A stretch of DNA of 64,000 bases from Pedobacter sp. MC2016-14 (GCF_020991475.1 NZ_JAJMPA010000001.1:1240001-1304000); one strand, 5' to 3'. Counted from the stretch's first letter, positions 41,504 to 52,291 are shown. Notes: generated from the letters alone by a model not told the origin. Translations and numbers: made by a program.

Positions 41504-44500
41504 ATGAGAAAATATTACCTAATTGCACTGCTTTGTGCTCCCTTTCTCTCACTTTATGCTCAAAACCAAAAGCAGCTCCTTACAGGAAGGGTGCTTGATG
41601 AAGAGAGCAAGCAAACCATGGTTGGCGTTAGCGTTACCCTAAAGGGAACCAAGACAGCCGGAATGACCGATGAGAATGGAAACTTTAAATTGAGCACCCC
41701 AACGGGTCCTCAGGTGCTTGTGTTTAAATACATAGGCTACGAAACGGAAGAACTGACCGTTAACAGTTCAAAGCCCATTTCAATACAGTTAAAACCATCC
41801 AGTAATTCATTACAGGAAGTTGAGGTAAATGTAGGTTACGGAACGGTGAACAGGGAGCGGCTGGCCGGTGCTGTTTCCAGTATAAAGGCAAAAGACATTG
41901 CAGATTTTCCGGTATCTACCGCCGCAGAAGCGCTGGCCGGGAAACTTGCCGGGGTATCGGTTGTTGCAACCGAAGGCGCCCCAGGCTCCGAAATAAAGAT
42001 TTTAGTCCGTGGTGGTACTTCCATTACCCAGGACAATTCACCGCTATACATTGTAGACGGCATCCCGTTAGACAATGCACTCTCTATCATCTCCCCAAGT
42101 GAAATAGCATCCATAGATGTGTTGAAAGATTTGGCTTCAACCTCCATCTATGGAGCCCGGGGAGCTAACGGTGTGGTACTCATTACCACAAAAACCGGAA
42201 AGGCAGGAAGGACAATTGTATCCTTTGATACCTATGCCGGGGTAAGAAAGATCACCAATTACCTGGACATGATGAAACCCTATGATTACCTGCTGATGCA
42301 ATATGCTGGAAACAGGGGGCATTTTAGCGGTAGCATTACCACAGACAGTACCGTTATAAATGGATTTTACAGGCGTTATGGTAATATAGAAGACTGGGAC
42401 ATTTACAAAAGTTACCCTGCGGTAAACTGGACCGAACGTGTATTTGGCCGCTCGGCCTTCTCCAACACACAGGTACTTACCTTTAGCGGCGGTAACAAAA
42501 CCAGTACTTACAACTTTAGTGTGAACCGTACAGATGAAGATGGGATTATGCTCAACTCTAACCTGGCCCGTACGTTTGCAACTTTCAGGTATGATAACGA
42601 CATTTCAAAAACATTTAAGGTTGGGGTCAATGTAAGGTACAGCAACCAGCTGGTTACGGGTAATGGTACTTCAATAAAAGGCTCTAACGGGGGCTTGCAA
42701 AACTCAGTGCGGTTTCAGCCCTATCTGGGTACCATAAACCTGCAACAGGTAAATGAAGATGACGTTTCTGAATCCAGGATAGATTTAAGTACACCGGTAG
42801 ATGCGGCAACCAGAGACCAACGGTTGAACCGCAATGCCGATTTGATTACTTCCGGATATTTGAATGTAAAAATATCCCCAAAACTCACCTTTAGAAGTAA
42901 CATAGGATACCGGGTGGGCGAAAACAAAAATGATTCCTTTAGGGGTGTAGTGCGGTATGAAGTTTCCAGTTTTTCAAATTTCGGAACATATAAAGATCAG
43001 CCTTATGTAGATTTAATTAAAGGCAGGACTGTAAACATCACCAATACCAATACTTTAAGCTATGGCAATACCTTTAAAAAGAACCACAAGCTGGACATTG
43101 TTGTTGGAGAGGAAACCAATACCGTAACTTCGGATAACTATTCACAGACAGTCAGGTATTTTCCAAATGATGTTACCTGGCAATCTGCCTTTGCCAACCT
43201 GCAGCAGGCAAACGCCCCTCAGGGATTTGTGCAGCCTTCACCCACTTCTTTTATCCCGCCTCCGGAAAAGCTTTTATCTTTTTTCGGCAGAACACAATAT
43301 TCTTATAAATCCAGGTATAACCTGAACCTGGCTTTGAGAACAGATGGTTCCTCTAAATTTGGTCCGGGCAACAGGTGGTCATCTTTCCCCTCTGCCCAAT
43401 TTGCCTGGAGGATGTCAGAAGAGCAATTCTTCAAAAGTTTAAAGGCAAACTGGATCAACGGGTTCAAGTTCAGGGCCAGTTATGGTACGGCCGGAAACAA
43501 TAGAATCAGCTCTGACCGCTTATATACTACCGTTTTTGGAACTGCCCAGAATCAGGGTTATGCGGAGTCTGATAACTCGCAGACACCAGGCCTTTACAGC
43601 CTTCAGTTACAAAATCCGGGTTTGAAATGGGAAACCACCGTGTCTCAGAACCTGGGACTTGACCTGGACCTCTTTGATAACAGGTTAACGGCTTCTGTTG
43701 ACGTATATTCCAATAAAACAAGTGACTTACTTTTAAATGCGAATATCCCTGCCCAAAATGGTTATGCTTCTCAAACTCAAAATATTGGTGCAACAAGAAA
43801 TAAGGGGCTGGAACTTCAACTGTCCTATGTGGTGGTTAAATCAAAAAACTGGACCTACAATACCGCTTTCAATTTATCCTTTAACAGAAATAAAATTGTA
43901 GAACTTAACGGGAATACCGATCCTGATTATGGATATGGTGTAAACTCGGGATGGGGCATCAGAAGCGAGGAATTTGATTTTCTGGTACAGGTTGGAAAGC
44001 CATTAGGGCAATTTTATGGCTACGTGGTTGATGGCTGGTTTACCATGGAAGATTTTGACAGACCATTTTACGAAAGTGAACTTGCTGCCGGCCGGAGGAC
44101 TTTTCGCGAAAAACCGGGCGTACCCACTGGCTCCTTAACAGCTATTGGACAGAATGCTGCACCGGGGGTACTAAAAGTTAAAGATTTGAACGGTGACGGG
44201 GTGCTTACGGCCGAGGATAAAACCGTGTTGGGAACCTATCAGCCTAAATTTTTTGGCGGGTTTAACAACCAGGTTTCTTACAAAGGGTTTGACATGAGCG
44301 TATTCATCAATTTCTCTTATGGAGGAAAGACCTATAATGCCAATAAAACTGTGCTGGGCTCTCGTTACCAGGTAAATGGAAATAACTTTCTGCAAAAGTT
44401 TGCAAACAGCTGGAAGTACTTTGATGATAAAGGCAACATCCTGACCAACTGGGACGATATTGTTACCGCCAATGCAAATGTGACCAGTTATGCACCTACC

Positions 44501-44785
44501 TATGGGCAGCCTGTGGCACTTTCGGATGCGATAGAAGACGCTTCCTTTTTACGGATTACCAACATTACACTGGGTTATACTTTGCCCGCTAAACTACTGG
44601 AAAGGGTAAGGGCCATCTCCAGGTTAAGGATTTATGCCACTGTAAACAACCTGCATACTTTTACAAAGTATACAGGATTTGATCCTGAAGCAAGTACCAG
44701 GAATAGTCCTCTTACGCCAGGGGTAGATTACAGCGCATACCCACGCAACCGGTATATACTTGCCGGTCTTAATGTTTCATTTTAA
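41504..44785 (+). CDS. SusC/RagA-type TonB-dependent receptor, PUL 2
   Basis: 1093 residues with signal peptide (ending SLYAQ). Carboxypeptidase-D-regulatory-like domain (about 25-105, LTGRVLDEESKQTMVGVSV), SusC family strand EVEVNVGYGTVNRERLAGAV, plug (about 110-220, IVDGIPLDNALSIISPSE and GARGANGVVLITTKTG) and a large barrel ending in NVSF. It imports pectin-derived oligosaccharides with its SusD partner, whose gene begins 12 nt downstream. The leader AACCAAATA at 41491-41499 is 4 nt before the ATG. Confidence 0.96.
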   Translation: MRKYYLIALLCAPFLSLYAQNQKQLLTGRVLDEESKQTMVGVSVTLKGTKTAGMTDENGNFKLSTPTGPQVLVFKYIGYETEELTVNSSKPISIQLKPSSNSLQEVEVNVGYGTVNRERLAGAVSSIKAKDIADFPVSTAAEALAGKLAGVSVVATEGAPGSEIKILVRGGTSITQDNSPLYIVDGIPLDNALSIISPSEIASIDVLKDLASTSIYGARGANGVVLITTKTGKAGRTIVSFDTYAGVRKITNYLDMMKPYDYLLMQYAGNRGHFSGSITTDSTVINGFYRRYGNIEDWDIYKSYPAVNWTERVFGRSAFSNTQVLTFSGGNKTSTYNFSVNRTDEDGIMLNSNLARTFATFRYDNDISKTFKVGVNVRYSNQLVTGNGTSIKGSNGGLQNSVRFQPYLGTINLQQVNEDDVSESRIDLSTPVDAATRDQRLNRNADLITSGYLNVKISPKLTFRSNIGYRVGENKNDSFRGVVRYEVSSFSNFGTYKDQPYVDLIKGRTVNITNTNTLSYGNTFKKNHKLDIVVGEETNTVTSDNYSQTVRYFPNDVTWQSAFANLQQANAPQGFVQPSPTSFIPPPEKLLSFFGRTQYSYKSRYNLNLALRTDGSSKFGPGNRWSSFPSAQFAWRMSEEQFFKSLKANWINGFKFRASYGTAGNNRISSDRLYTTVFGTAQNQGYAESDNSQTPGLYSLQLQNPGLKWETTVSQNLGLDLDLFDNRLTASVDVYSNKTSDLLLNANIPAQNGYASQTQNIGATRNKGLELQLSYVVVKSKNWTYNTAFNLSFNRNKIVELNGNTDPDYGYGVNSGWGIRSEEFDFLVQVGKPLGQFYGYVVDGWFTMEDFDRPFYESELAAGRRTFREKPGVPTGSLTAIGQNAAPGVLKVKDLNGDGVLTAEDKTVLGTYQPKFFGGFNNQVSYKGFDMSVFINFSYGGKTYNANKTVLGSRYQVNGNNFLQKFANSWKYFDDKGNILTNWDDIVTANANVTSYAPTYGQPVALSDAIEDASFLRITNITLGYTLPAKLLERVRAISRLRIYATVNNLHTFTKYTGFDPEASTRNSPLTPGVDYSAYPRNRYILAGLNVSF

Positions 44786-44797
44786 TACCTATCGGAT

Positions 44798-46660
44798 ATG
44801 AAAACCCCTATCATAAAATATTTGTTCCTTGCTTTTATAGCAGTAACTACAACTTTATATTCCTGTAAAAAATACCTGGAAGTAGAATCGCCCTCCCGTG
44901 TAGATTTGGATAAACTATTTGAAAGTGCTGATTATGTTAACTCTAATGTGCTCAGTATTTACAGCAAGGCTGCGGGGCGTAATGTGTATGGCGGTAATTT
45001 GCCTACAGCGTTTTCTACCGGAGGCGATGATTTCTGGATTCGCGGCAGTTCAAGTTACAACAGAAATGATGTGTCTGCGGTGTCTACCTACAACCCGGCT
45101 TCGGGCAATTCGGCCCTCCTCGGTACTTTTAGTCAGCTTTATGAAGGCATAGAAAGGGCCAACATTGTCTGTAAGTATCTTCCTGTTTCCGGCCTTTACC
45201 AATCCGGATCGGCAGAGCAGAAATTTCGCCTGCGCAATTATTACGGTGAAGCATTGGCTTTAAGGGCACTTTTCTATTTTGAGCTCATCAGGCACTGGGG
45301 AGATGTTCCGGCATCTTTTGTGCCGGCTGCCGACCGTACCGATTTATTTTTTGGACATGCCGACAGGGATGAGACTTATGACCACATCTTAGCAGACCTG
45401 AAACTGGCTTCGGAATTGGTGGCCTGGCGCAGTGATTTGGCTTCCTACAAGACATTTAGGTTTACCAAAGGTGCGGTGAAAGCACTGAGGGCAAGGATTG
45501 CCTTGTTTAGAGGTGGATATTCGCTTCGTATAAAATCACAGACAATGGCAAGAACCGACGATTATCAAAAATATTATCAAATCGCTTTTGAGGAATGTAA
45601 TGATGTCATTAAATCTAACCAGCACCAGCTTAACCCTGTGTTTGAGAACATCTTTAAAACCTTGCATTCTGGAACAGCTCGTTTTGACGAGGCCAACGAG
45701 ATCATGTTTGAAGTGGCGATGTGGGGAACGATAAATGATAGTGATTTGGCGCGTACCTACGGTTTGGGTTTTGCAAATACCACCTGGGGTAATGGCGGTG
45801 GGGGTGCAAGGGCAGTGCCTACCTATTTTTACGAGTTTGAGAAAACTGACGGCAGGAGAGATGTTACGCTTCCAAGCTTTAGCGTAAGCACCATAAGCAA
45901 TACTAAAGTACAACTGCGGCTGAATGAGCTCATGTGTGGCAAGTTCAGGAAATCCTGGACCCAATTTGATGCAAACTCGCCAAGTTTGCAATTCGGGGTA
46001 AACTGGCCGGTAATCCGTTATGCCGATGTGTTGTTGATGTATGCAGAAGCAGCAAATGAATTGGGCAGTACAGATGGTTTTATTACACCTCTTGAAGCCT
46101 TACAGCGCGTGCAGCGAAGGGCTTATGGTGTAAACCCGATTCCAGCAATACCTGCAAATTTCTTTGAGGCCATTGTGAAAGAAAGGTTACTGGAATTTGG
46201 TGGCGAGGGCATCAGACGTTACGACCTGATCCGCTGGAACCGTTTGGACCAAACCATTAAAGAGGTGGATGCGAAGTTAAAGCTATTGTCATGGGGAGCG
46301 CCTGTTGCCAATAATCCTTATGCTAATTATTCGGAATACATTTACAACAGACCAACTGTCTTTCTTAATAAAACGTATCCCGAAGAGACCGCAAGCTTGC
46401 AGCTTTATGGCGGGCCGATTGATGTAGTGCTGTATTCTATGAACACGGTAAACCCGGGGGGTACTTTTGTGCGCACCGGCTGGAGACGTGAAGTTGGCAT
46501 TTATACCAATGGTGTGTTAGGCTCAGGCCTGTTTACCAATACGCAACAGGCCTGGGGTACATTTTTCAAGGCGAACAGCAGGGAGCTTTTGCCTTATCCG
46601 GGACGTGTGGTTTTAGAAAGCAGGGGTTCAATTGTGCAGAACTTTGGTTACCAGGATTAA
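44798..46660 (+). CDS. SusD-like glycan-binding lipoprotein, PUL 2
   Basis: 620 residues with lipoprotein signal (TTTLYSC, Cys near 23). SusD/RagB features: KKYLEVESPSRVDLDKLFES, the TPR-like EALALRALFYFELIRHWGDV, PVIRYADVLLMYAEAANELG and ERLLEFGGEGIRRYDLIRWN, ending RGSIVQNFGYQD. It is longer than the PUL 1 SusD and differs strongly from it, as expected for a different ligand. It binds glycan at the surface and delivers it to SusC. Confidence 0.95.
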   Translation: MKTPIIKYLFLAFIAVTTTLYSCKKYLEVESPSRVDLDKLFESADYVNSNVLSIYSKAAGRNVYGGNLPTAFSTGGDDFWIRGSSSYNRNDVSAVSTYNPASGNSALLGTFSQLYEGIERANIVCKYLPVSGLYQSGSAEQKFRLRNYYGEALALRALFYFELIRHWGDVPASFVPAADRTDLFFGHADRDETYDHILADLKLASELVAWRSDLASYKTFRFTKGAVKALRARIALFRGGYSLRIKSQTMARTDDYQKYYQIAFEECNDVIKSNQHQLNPVFENIFKTLHSGTARFDEANEIMFEVAMWGTINDSDLARTYGLGFANTTWGNGGGGARAVPTYFYEFEKTDGRRDVTLPSFSVSTISNTKVQLRLNELMCGKFRKSWTQFDANSPSLQFGVNWPVIRYADVLLMYAEAANELGSTDGFITPLEALQRVQRRAYGVNPIPAIPANFFEAIVKERLLEFGGEGIRRYDLIRWNRLDQTIKEVDAKLKLLSWGAPVANNPYANYSEYIYNRPTVFLNKTYPEETASLQLYGGPIDVVLYSMNTVNPGGTFVRTGWRREVGIYTNGVLGSGLFTNTQQAWGTFFKANSRELLPYPGRVVLESRGSIVQNFGYQD

Positions 46661-46695
46661 ACAACAGGATTTATTCATCATTAAATGATAACAAG

Positions 46696-48396
46696 ATGAA
46701 AATTAATAAATTGATTAAATTAAGTCAGCTGGTTGTACTCTTAACGCTATTGATTACAGCTGCCTGCACCAAAACCTTTGAGGGTTTAGTGGAAGACCCT
46801 TCTGCTAACAGGTCTTTTATTCCAACAAGCTTTAGAGTAAGAACCGCTCAGGATACCGCAATTTTTTCATGGAGTCCCGGGGCGCAGTCTCCTGGTATCC
46901 GGCTTAAATATAGGTTAGAGCTTTCTGCGGATTCTAATTTTTCTACGGTAGATATCACCAGAATTGTGGATACATTGGGCATCAGGTTGCTGGAGCCTGA
47001 AGTAAACATTAACAAACTCTATTTTGGCAGGCTTAGGGTAGATGCTGTAGGAGATATCCAACCCTCAAGGTGGTTGTATTTAGGTTCAAATTTCAGGTTG
47101 ATTGGACAGCAGTATCTACGGATTATCCGCAGTAGCGATATTACGGAAACCAGTGTAAGCCTGAATTGGTTTGTGGGACCGAACACAGCTGATCTGGATA
47201 AAGTGGTAGCTACAACTGAGGACAATGTGGTTACTTCATTTGACCTAACTCCTGCCGAAGCAGCATCTGGGCATAAAACCATTACCGGACTTACAGCAGG
47301 CACACGTTATACCGTGCAGATTGTGGCGAAAACGAAAAGCAAGGGGCTGGCGAATATTACAACCGGAAGGTCGCTGATTTTTACCCGTATCCTGTCTCCG
47401 GGAGATAATGTGGCAACGGCGCTGGCTACTGCGGCAAATGGCGATCTGATAGGTTTTAATCCGGGTACCTATTCGGTAACTTCTGTAGTAGACCTGGCCA
47501 ACAAATACATTACACTGCGTTCTGTATCCAATAATCCTTTAAATACCAAGCTTAAGTTTAGAGAATTGAACTTAAGGGGAGATGGCGCAGGGATTTCCAT
47601 ATCGGGATTGGAAATCGATGCAAATTACAATGGTACCAGTTACGGCGGTACATTTATCCAGCTAAAAGGACCTGCGGGAACCGACGGTGCGGCGACGGTA
47701 TTTAGGGCGGTAAGCCTGGAGAACTGTATCATTCACGATTTTACCACCAATGTTTTTAGGGGTAATTATGGCTCCGCGGCAAACGTACACCAGTTGCCTT
47801 CCTTTAGTATGAACAATTGTATTGTTTACGATATCAATAAAACAGGAAGTAACAATGCATATACATTTTCTATTGAAAAGCTACTGTTCAAAACTTTTAG
47901 TATAACCAGGTCTACCCTTTATAATTTTGGTGCCGGCCTGGTAAATGTGAGCACTGCCTTAGCGCCTACTCCGGTTCCGGCAATTAATTTTGATTATTGC
48001 ACCATCAATAATTTTGGTTCTCAGGGAAGGTATGTGCTTATTGACGCAGGTAGCGCAACCAATGTAGTGTTCAATTTTAGAAATAGTATAGTTTCTAATA
48101 CGCCATTAGGTGTTGGTGGATTGGCGGTAAGTGGTACGCCGCATCAGATAAAAAATCAAAATGCAATAGGAAACTTTACCAACAACAATTACTTTAACTT
48201 AAATACCGCTAAAATTAATGAGGGAGGTTTTAAAATGGTGCTGACCGGACTCTACCAGTTTTCAAATACGGAGATTGATTTGGGTTGGACAGCAGCGACA
48301 ACAGATTTTAGTTTAAAAAATATTCCGGCTGCGGAGCCTTTGATGAGGGCGAGCCAGAGTGCAAATACCATTGGCGACCCGCGCTGGGCTTATTAA
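46696..48396 (+). CDS. Surface lipoprotein with FN3 and beta-helix (DUF4957/5123-like)
   Basis: 566 residues with lipoprotein signal (ITAAC). Two fibronectin-like modules (about 40-135 and 140-235; TSVSLNWFVGPN, then ITGLTAGTRYTVQIVAKTKS) precede a right-handed beta-helix (about 240-566) with repeated FxFxxSIVxN-like rungs: ISISGLEIDANYNGTSYGG, VSLENCIIHDF, FSMNNCIVYDI and FNFRNSIVSNT. This layout is common in pectin PULs, where it follows susD as a glycan-binding protein. No lyase calcium-binding or catalytic set is obvious, so binding is favoured. Confidence 0.85.
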   Translation: MKINKLIKLSQLVVLLTLLITAACTKTFEGLVEDPSANRSFIPTSFRVRTAQDTAIFSWSPGAQSPGIRLKYRLELSADSNFSTVDITRIVDTLGIRLLEPEVNINKLYFGRLRVDAVGDIQPSRWLYLGSNFRLIGQQYLRIIRSSDITETSVSLNWFVGPNTADLDKVVATTEDNVVTSFDLTPAEAASGHKTITGLTAGTRYTVQIVAKTKSKGLANITTGRSLIFTRILSPGDNVATALATAANGDLIGFNPGTYSVTSVVDLANKYITLRSVSNNPLNTKLKFRELNLRGDGAGISISGLEIDANYNGTSYGGTFIQLKGPAGTDGAATVFRAVSLENCIIHDFTTNVFRGNYGSAANVHQLPSFSMNNCIVYDINKTGSNNAYTFSIEKLLFKTFSITRSTLYNFGAGLVNVSTALAPTPVPAINFDYCTINNFGSQGRYVLIDAGSATNVVFNFRNSIVSNTPLGVGGLAVSGTPHQIKNQNAIGNFTNNNYFNLNTAKINEGGFKMVLTGLYQFSNTEIDLGWTAATTDFSLKNIPAAEPLMRASQSANTIGDPRWAY

Positions 48397-48422
48397 TACC
48401 AAAAAGAAAATAAGAAGACGAT

Positions 48423-51056
48423 ATGCTACGAACGAAATTCAGATTATGCTTTACATTGGCTGTTTGCGCACTGTTATTCCAGGGGCAATCAAGGGCTCAG
48501 GCTTTACTAAAATATCCTTACCAGGATACGAACCTGAGTTTTGAACAAAGGGTTGACGATTTGGTTGGCCGCTTAACACTCGAAGAAAAGGTGGCGCAGA
48601 TGTTAAACTCTGCGCCGGCTATTCCCCGGTTGGACATTCCGGCATACGACTGGTGGAACGAAACCTTGCATGGTGTGGCCAGAACACCTTATAAGGCTAC
48701 GGTATTTCCACAGGCCATAGCCATGGCGGCTACTTTTGATCCAGCTGCGCTGTTTACTATGGCTGATTACTCTGCCATGGAGGGTAGGGCAATTTACAAC
48801 CTCGCTGTGGCTTCCGGAAGGGCGGGAAGAAAATACGTAGGACTTACATACTGGACACCCAATGTCAACATCTTTCGTGACCCGCGCTGGGGACGCGGCC
48901 AGGAAACTTATGGTGAAGACCCCTTTTTAACTGCAAGCCTGGGCGATGCATTTGTAAGGGGACTGCAAGGAGATGATCCTAAGTACTTAAAGGCTGCTGC
49001 CTGTGCCAAGCATTATGCCGTGCACAGTGGTCCGGAACCATTGCGGCATAATTTTGATATTGACGTTTCTGCCTACGATCTTTGGGATACCTATTTGCCC
49101 GCCTTTAAAAAGCTGGTGGTAGATTCTAAAGTTGCCGGAGTGATGTGCGCCTACAACGCTTTCAGGACGCAGCCATGTTGCGCAAGTGATGTGCTTATGA
49201 ATACCATTTTAAGAGAGCAGTGGCAGTTTAAAGGTTATGTAACTTCGGATTGTGCAGGTATTGAAGATTTTTTTATGAAACATAAAACCCATCCTGATGC
49301 CCAAAGTGCATCCGTTGATGCGGTGTTTCATGGCACGGATGTAGAGTGCGGTCACGGGGCATATTTAACACTGGTACAGGGGGTAAAGGACAAAAAGATT
49401 CCGGAAGCACAGATTGACATTTCTGTAAAACGTTTGTTCATGATCAGGTTCAGGTTAGGGCTTTTTGATCCTGTGCATATGGTTTCTTTTGCACAGGTCT
49501 CATCAAATGTGCTTGAAAGTGAAGCGCATCAGGCACAGGCCTTAAAAATGGCGAGACAATCTATGGTACTTCTAAAAAATGACCATTTGCTTCCCTTGTC
49601 TAAAAATATCAAGAAAATTGTGGTGCTTGGTCCAAATGCCGACAACCCTATTGCGATACTTGGAAATTATAACGGCAACCCCTCAAAACTCAGCACTGTG
49701 CTTCAGGGCATAAAAGATAAGCTGGGTGCCAATACAGCAGTAGTTTATGAAAAGGCTGTTACCTATACCAGCGACCAACTTTTGGACTATACGGCAGCTA
49801 AGGGCGATTTTAGTTACGAGGGTAAGGCCGGGATTAAAGCCGAGTACTATAAAAATACGGCGCTGGAAGGGCAGCCCGCTGTAACCCAAATTGAAAAGAG
49901 TTTTAACCACAGTTGGCAGGAAGGGGAAGCGGTGGCCGGAAATGTGACGGCCAATGACTTTTCTGCACGTTACACCAGCACCTTCAAATCAAATGAGAAC
50001 CAAACGCTTTCCCTGGAACTGGAGGCTGACAATGGCTGTCGCCTGTATATCAATGGAAAATTGGTGCTCGACAACTGGGCATCTAAAAAGAACGATGTGA
50101 AGAAGTATAAGCTAACAGCTAAAAAAGGTGAGACTTACAATTTTGTGCTGGAAAGCTGGCAGGGGGATGCTACAGCCTACGTAAAATTTAACATCGGAAA
50201 GTTCATAAAGACAGATTTTTCTGCACTAACCGCAAAATACAAGGATGCAGATGCCTTCATATTTGCGGGAGGGATTTCTCCGCAATTGGAAGGTGAATCT
50301 ATGCGGGTAGAAGATCCGGGATTTCTAGGTGGCGATAGGACTTCAATTCTGCTGCCTTCTGTGCAAACTGAACTGATGAAAGTCCTTAAGGCTACGGGCA
50401 AACCGGTTGTTTTTGTGATGATGACCGGGAGTGCCATCGCCACGCCATGGGAAAGTGCAAATTTGCCAGCTATATTGAATGCCTGGTATGGAGGTCAATC
50501 GGCCGGAACAGCCATTGCAGACATCCTTTTTGGTGATTACAATCCTTCGGGGCGGCTACCGGTAACCTTCTATAAAGGCGATAATGACCTTGCCGATTTT
50601 AAAGACTATGGAATGGACAACAGGACCTACCGTTATTTTAAAGGTAAGCCATTGTATGGTTTTGGCTATGGCTTAAGTTATACTACTTTTAAATATGATC
50701 AGCTAATGATGCCTGCAGCTGTGGCGACGGGTAAAGGTATAAACCTCTCGGTACGGGTTACCAACACGGGAAAGCTGAGTGGGGATGAAGTTGTTCAGCT
50801 TTACCTGCTCAATAAAAATACATCGATTAAAACTGCTTTAAAAACCCTGAAAGGATTTAAAAGAATAAGTCTAAAGCCTGCGGAAAGCACTACTGTTGAG
50901 TTTAAGCTTAGCCCTGAAGAGCTATCCTATATCAGTCCGGAGGGAAAAAGTACCGCGCTAACAGGTAGTGTGGAATTTAGCATTGGCGGGAGCCAGCCAG
51001 ATGAACCGAACCAAACCAGTGGAAATGTAGTAAGTAAAGTATTAAATATAAAATAA
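48423..51056 (+). CDS. GH3 beta-glycosidase with PA14 insert
   Basis: 877 residues with signal peptide (ending QSRAQ). GH3 N-terminal barrel (GVARTPYKATVFPQAIAMAA, RDPRWGRGQETYGEDP, KHYAVHSGPEP, and nucleophile Asp276 in VTSDCAGIEDF), second sandwich domain, then a PA14 module inserted at about 475-600 (GIKAEYYKNTALEGQP, NGCRLYINGKLVLDNW), and a fibronectin-like C-terminus. The SDCAGI nucleophile context is seen in xylosidase/arabinosidase-type GH3. Terminal beta-linked xylose, glucose or galactose are candidates. Confidence 0.92.
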   Translation: MLRTKFRLCFTLAVCALLFQGQSRAQALLKYPYQDTNLSFEQRVDDLVGRLTLEEKVAQMLNSAPAIPRLDIPAYDWWNETLHGVARTPYKATVFPQAIAMAATFDPAALFTMADYSAMEGRAIYNLAVASGRAGRKYVGLTYWTPNVNIFRDPRWGRGQETYGEDPFLTASLGDAFVRGLQGDDPKYLKAAACAKHYAVHSGPEPLRHNFDIDVSAYDLWDTYLPAFKKLVVDSKVAGVMCAYNAFRTQPCCASDVLMNTILREQWQFKGYVTSDCAGIEDFFMKHKTHPDAQSASVDAVFHGTDVECGHGAYLTLVQGVKDKKIPEAQIDISVKRLFMIRFRLGLFDPVHMVSFAQVSSNVLESEAHQAQALKMARQSMVLLKNDHLLPLSKNIKKIVVLGPNADNPIAILGNYNGNPSKLSTVLQGIKDKLGANTAVVYEKAVTYTSDQLLDYTAAKGDFSYEGKAGIKAEYYKNTALEGQPAVTQIEKSFNHSWQEGEAVAGNVTANDFSARYTSTFKSNENQTLSLELEADNGCRLYINGKLVLDNWASKKNDVKKYKLTAKKGETYNFVLESWQGDATAYVKFNIGKFIKTDFSALTAKYKDADAFIFAGGISPQLEGESMRVEDPGFLGGDRTSILLPSVQTELMKVLKATGKPVVFVMMTGSAIATPWESANLPAILNAWYGGQSAGTAIADILFGDYNPSGRLPVTFYKGDNDLADFKDYGMDNRTYRYFKGKPLYGFGYGLSYTTFKYDQLMMPAAVATGKGINLSVRVTNTGKLSGDEVVQLYLLNKNTSIKTALKTLKGFKRISLKPAESTTVEFKLSPEELSYISPEGKSTALTGSVEFSIGGSQPDEPNQTSGNVVSKVLNIK

Positions 51057-51067
51057 ACCATTTAAAG

Positions 51068-52150
51068 ATGAGACGATTAAAAACATATCTTTTTATTGCT
51101 TGTGCCTTTTTTACAGGCACAAATTTGCTCGCTGCCGAAATTCCTAAGGCAGATATTATTGTGGCTTTGGATGGAAGCGGACAGTTCAAATCTATTCAGC
51201 AAGCCATCAATGCAGTACCAGACAATAGTGCTAAACGTACGGTGATCCTGATTAAAAACGGCGCTTACAGCACAGAAAAATTAATTGTGCCAGCAAGCAA
51301 AATTAACCTTACCATAAGGGGCGAATCACGTGAAAAAACAGTAATTAGTTATCATATATACGATTGTGGTAGTCCAGAATCGCAGAATAAATGCCCGGCA
51401 GAATCCTGGGCATTATGGAAAGATAATAAAGAGCTGGTGCGTACCTCTGCAACTTTAACTGCGCTGGCAGAAAACTTTATCGCAGAGAACCTAACGGTAG
51501 CTAATACAGCTGGCCCTGTGGGACAAGCCCTTGCACTCACGCTTCGCAATGACAAGATTACCTTTAACAATTGCGACATTTTAGGCTACCAGGATACCAT
51601 ATTGCTGGGTAAAGATGGCATGCGCAATTACTTTGTAGACTGTTTAATTTTGGGTCGCACCGACTATATTTATGGTGGGGGAATTGGTTTTTTTCAGTCC
51701 TGCGAGGTACGCAGTTATGGAGGGGGCTGGGTAACAGCGCCATCTACCCCGGAGCGCCAGTTTTACGGTTACGTATTTAACCAATGTAAATTCACCTATG
51801 CCGCAAACAGTCCGAGGAAAGGTGACGATGGACGTAAAATTGCCATTGGCAGGCCATGGCACAATTATCCCAAAGTAACCATCCTCAACTCGGAGCTGTG
51901 TGAGGAGATGCATCCTGAGGGCTGGCCTACCACCTGGAACATGACGTATGCCGCTACCAGTGATCAACTTCATCTTTATGAGTACAACAACAGTGGTAAG
52001 GGAGCAGATATGAGTCATAGAGCAAGTTGGGCAGGACTTAGGGCCTTGACTGCCGAGGAAGCCAAAGACTATACCATGCAGAAAGTTTTAGCGGACTGGA
52101 ATCCTGAAATAAACCAATACGGTGTAAAGCGTAAAAAGAATTCGAGATAA
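51068..52150 (+). CDS. CE8 pectin methylesterase
   Basis: 360 residues with signal peptide (ending NLLAA). Right-handed beta-helix: VALDGSGQFKSIQQAINAVP, GQALAL, GYQDTILL with Asp176, RTDYIYGGG with Asp199, and IGRPW with Arg262 and Trp264. These correspond to catalytic Gln/Asp/Asp/Arg/Trp of Erwinia PemA (Asp178, Asp199, Arg267, Trp269), so the active site is complete. It removes methyl esters from homogalacturonan before GH28 cleavage. Last gene of PUL 2; two hairpins follow. Confidence 0.95.
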   Translation: MRRLKTYLFIACAFFTGTNLLAAEIPKADIIVALDGSGQFKSIQQAINAVPDNSAKRTVILIKNGAYSTEKLIVPASKINLTIRGESREKTVISYHIYDCGSPESQNKCPAESWALWKDNKELVRTSATLTALAENFIAENLTVANTAGPVGQALALTLRNDKITFNNCDILGYQDTILLGKDGMRNYFVDCLILGRTDYIYGGGIGFFQSCEVRSYGGGWVTAPSTPERQFYGYVFNQCKFTYAANSPRKGDDGRKIAIGRPWHNYPKVTILNSELCEEMHPEGWPTTWNMTYAATSDQLHLYEYNNSGKGADMSHRASWAGLRALTAEEAKDYTMQKVLADWNPEINQYGVKRKKNSR

Positions 52151-52167
52151 ATAGATTATAAAGAGCT

Positions 52168-52196
52168 TGTTGCCTCTTTTCATACTTGAGGCAACA
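52168..52196 (+). terminator. First hairpin at PUL 2 end
   Basis: TGTTGCCTC (52168-52176) pairs with GAGGCAACA (52188-52196), 9 bp with an 11-nt loop, followed by TATTTGG. It starts 18 nt after the pectin methylesterase stop. Confidence 0.6.
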
Positions 52197-52207
52197 TATT
52201 TGGTTAG

Positions 52208-52232
52208 GGGCTACCTGGATGGGTAGCCCTTT
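52208..52232 (+). terminator. Second hairpin at PUL 2 end
   Basis: GGGCTACC (52208-52215) and GGTAGCCC (52222-52229) form an 8-bp stem with a 6-nt loop followed by TTTAATATTATT. With the hairpin just before it, this separates the PUL from the kai operon. Confidence 0.75.
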
Positions 52233-52291
52233 AATATTATTAGCAGTTTAAATTAAATTTTATATCTTTAATTTACATTACCTAATATCCT

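Noticed and set aside
52168..52232. CRISPR-like or repeat array from adjacent hairpins
   Set aside because: Only two unrelated hairpins with different sequences; they act as terminators at the PUL end. No CRISPR repeats were seen anywhere in the window.
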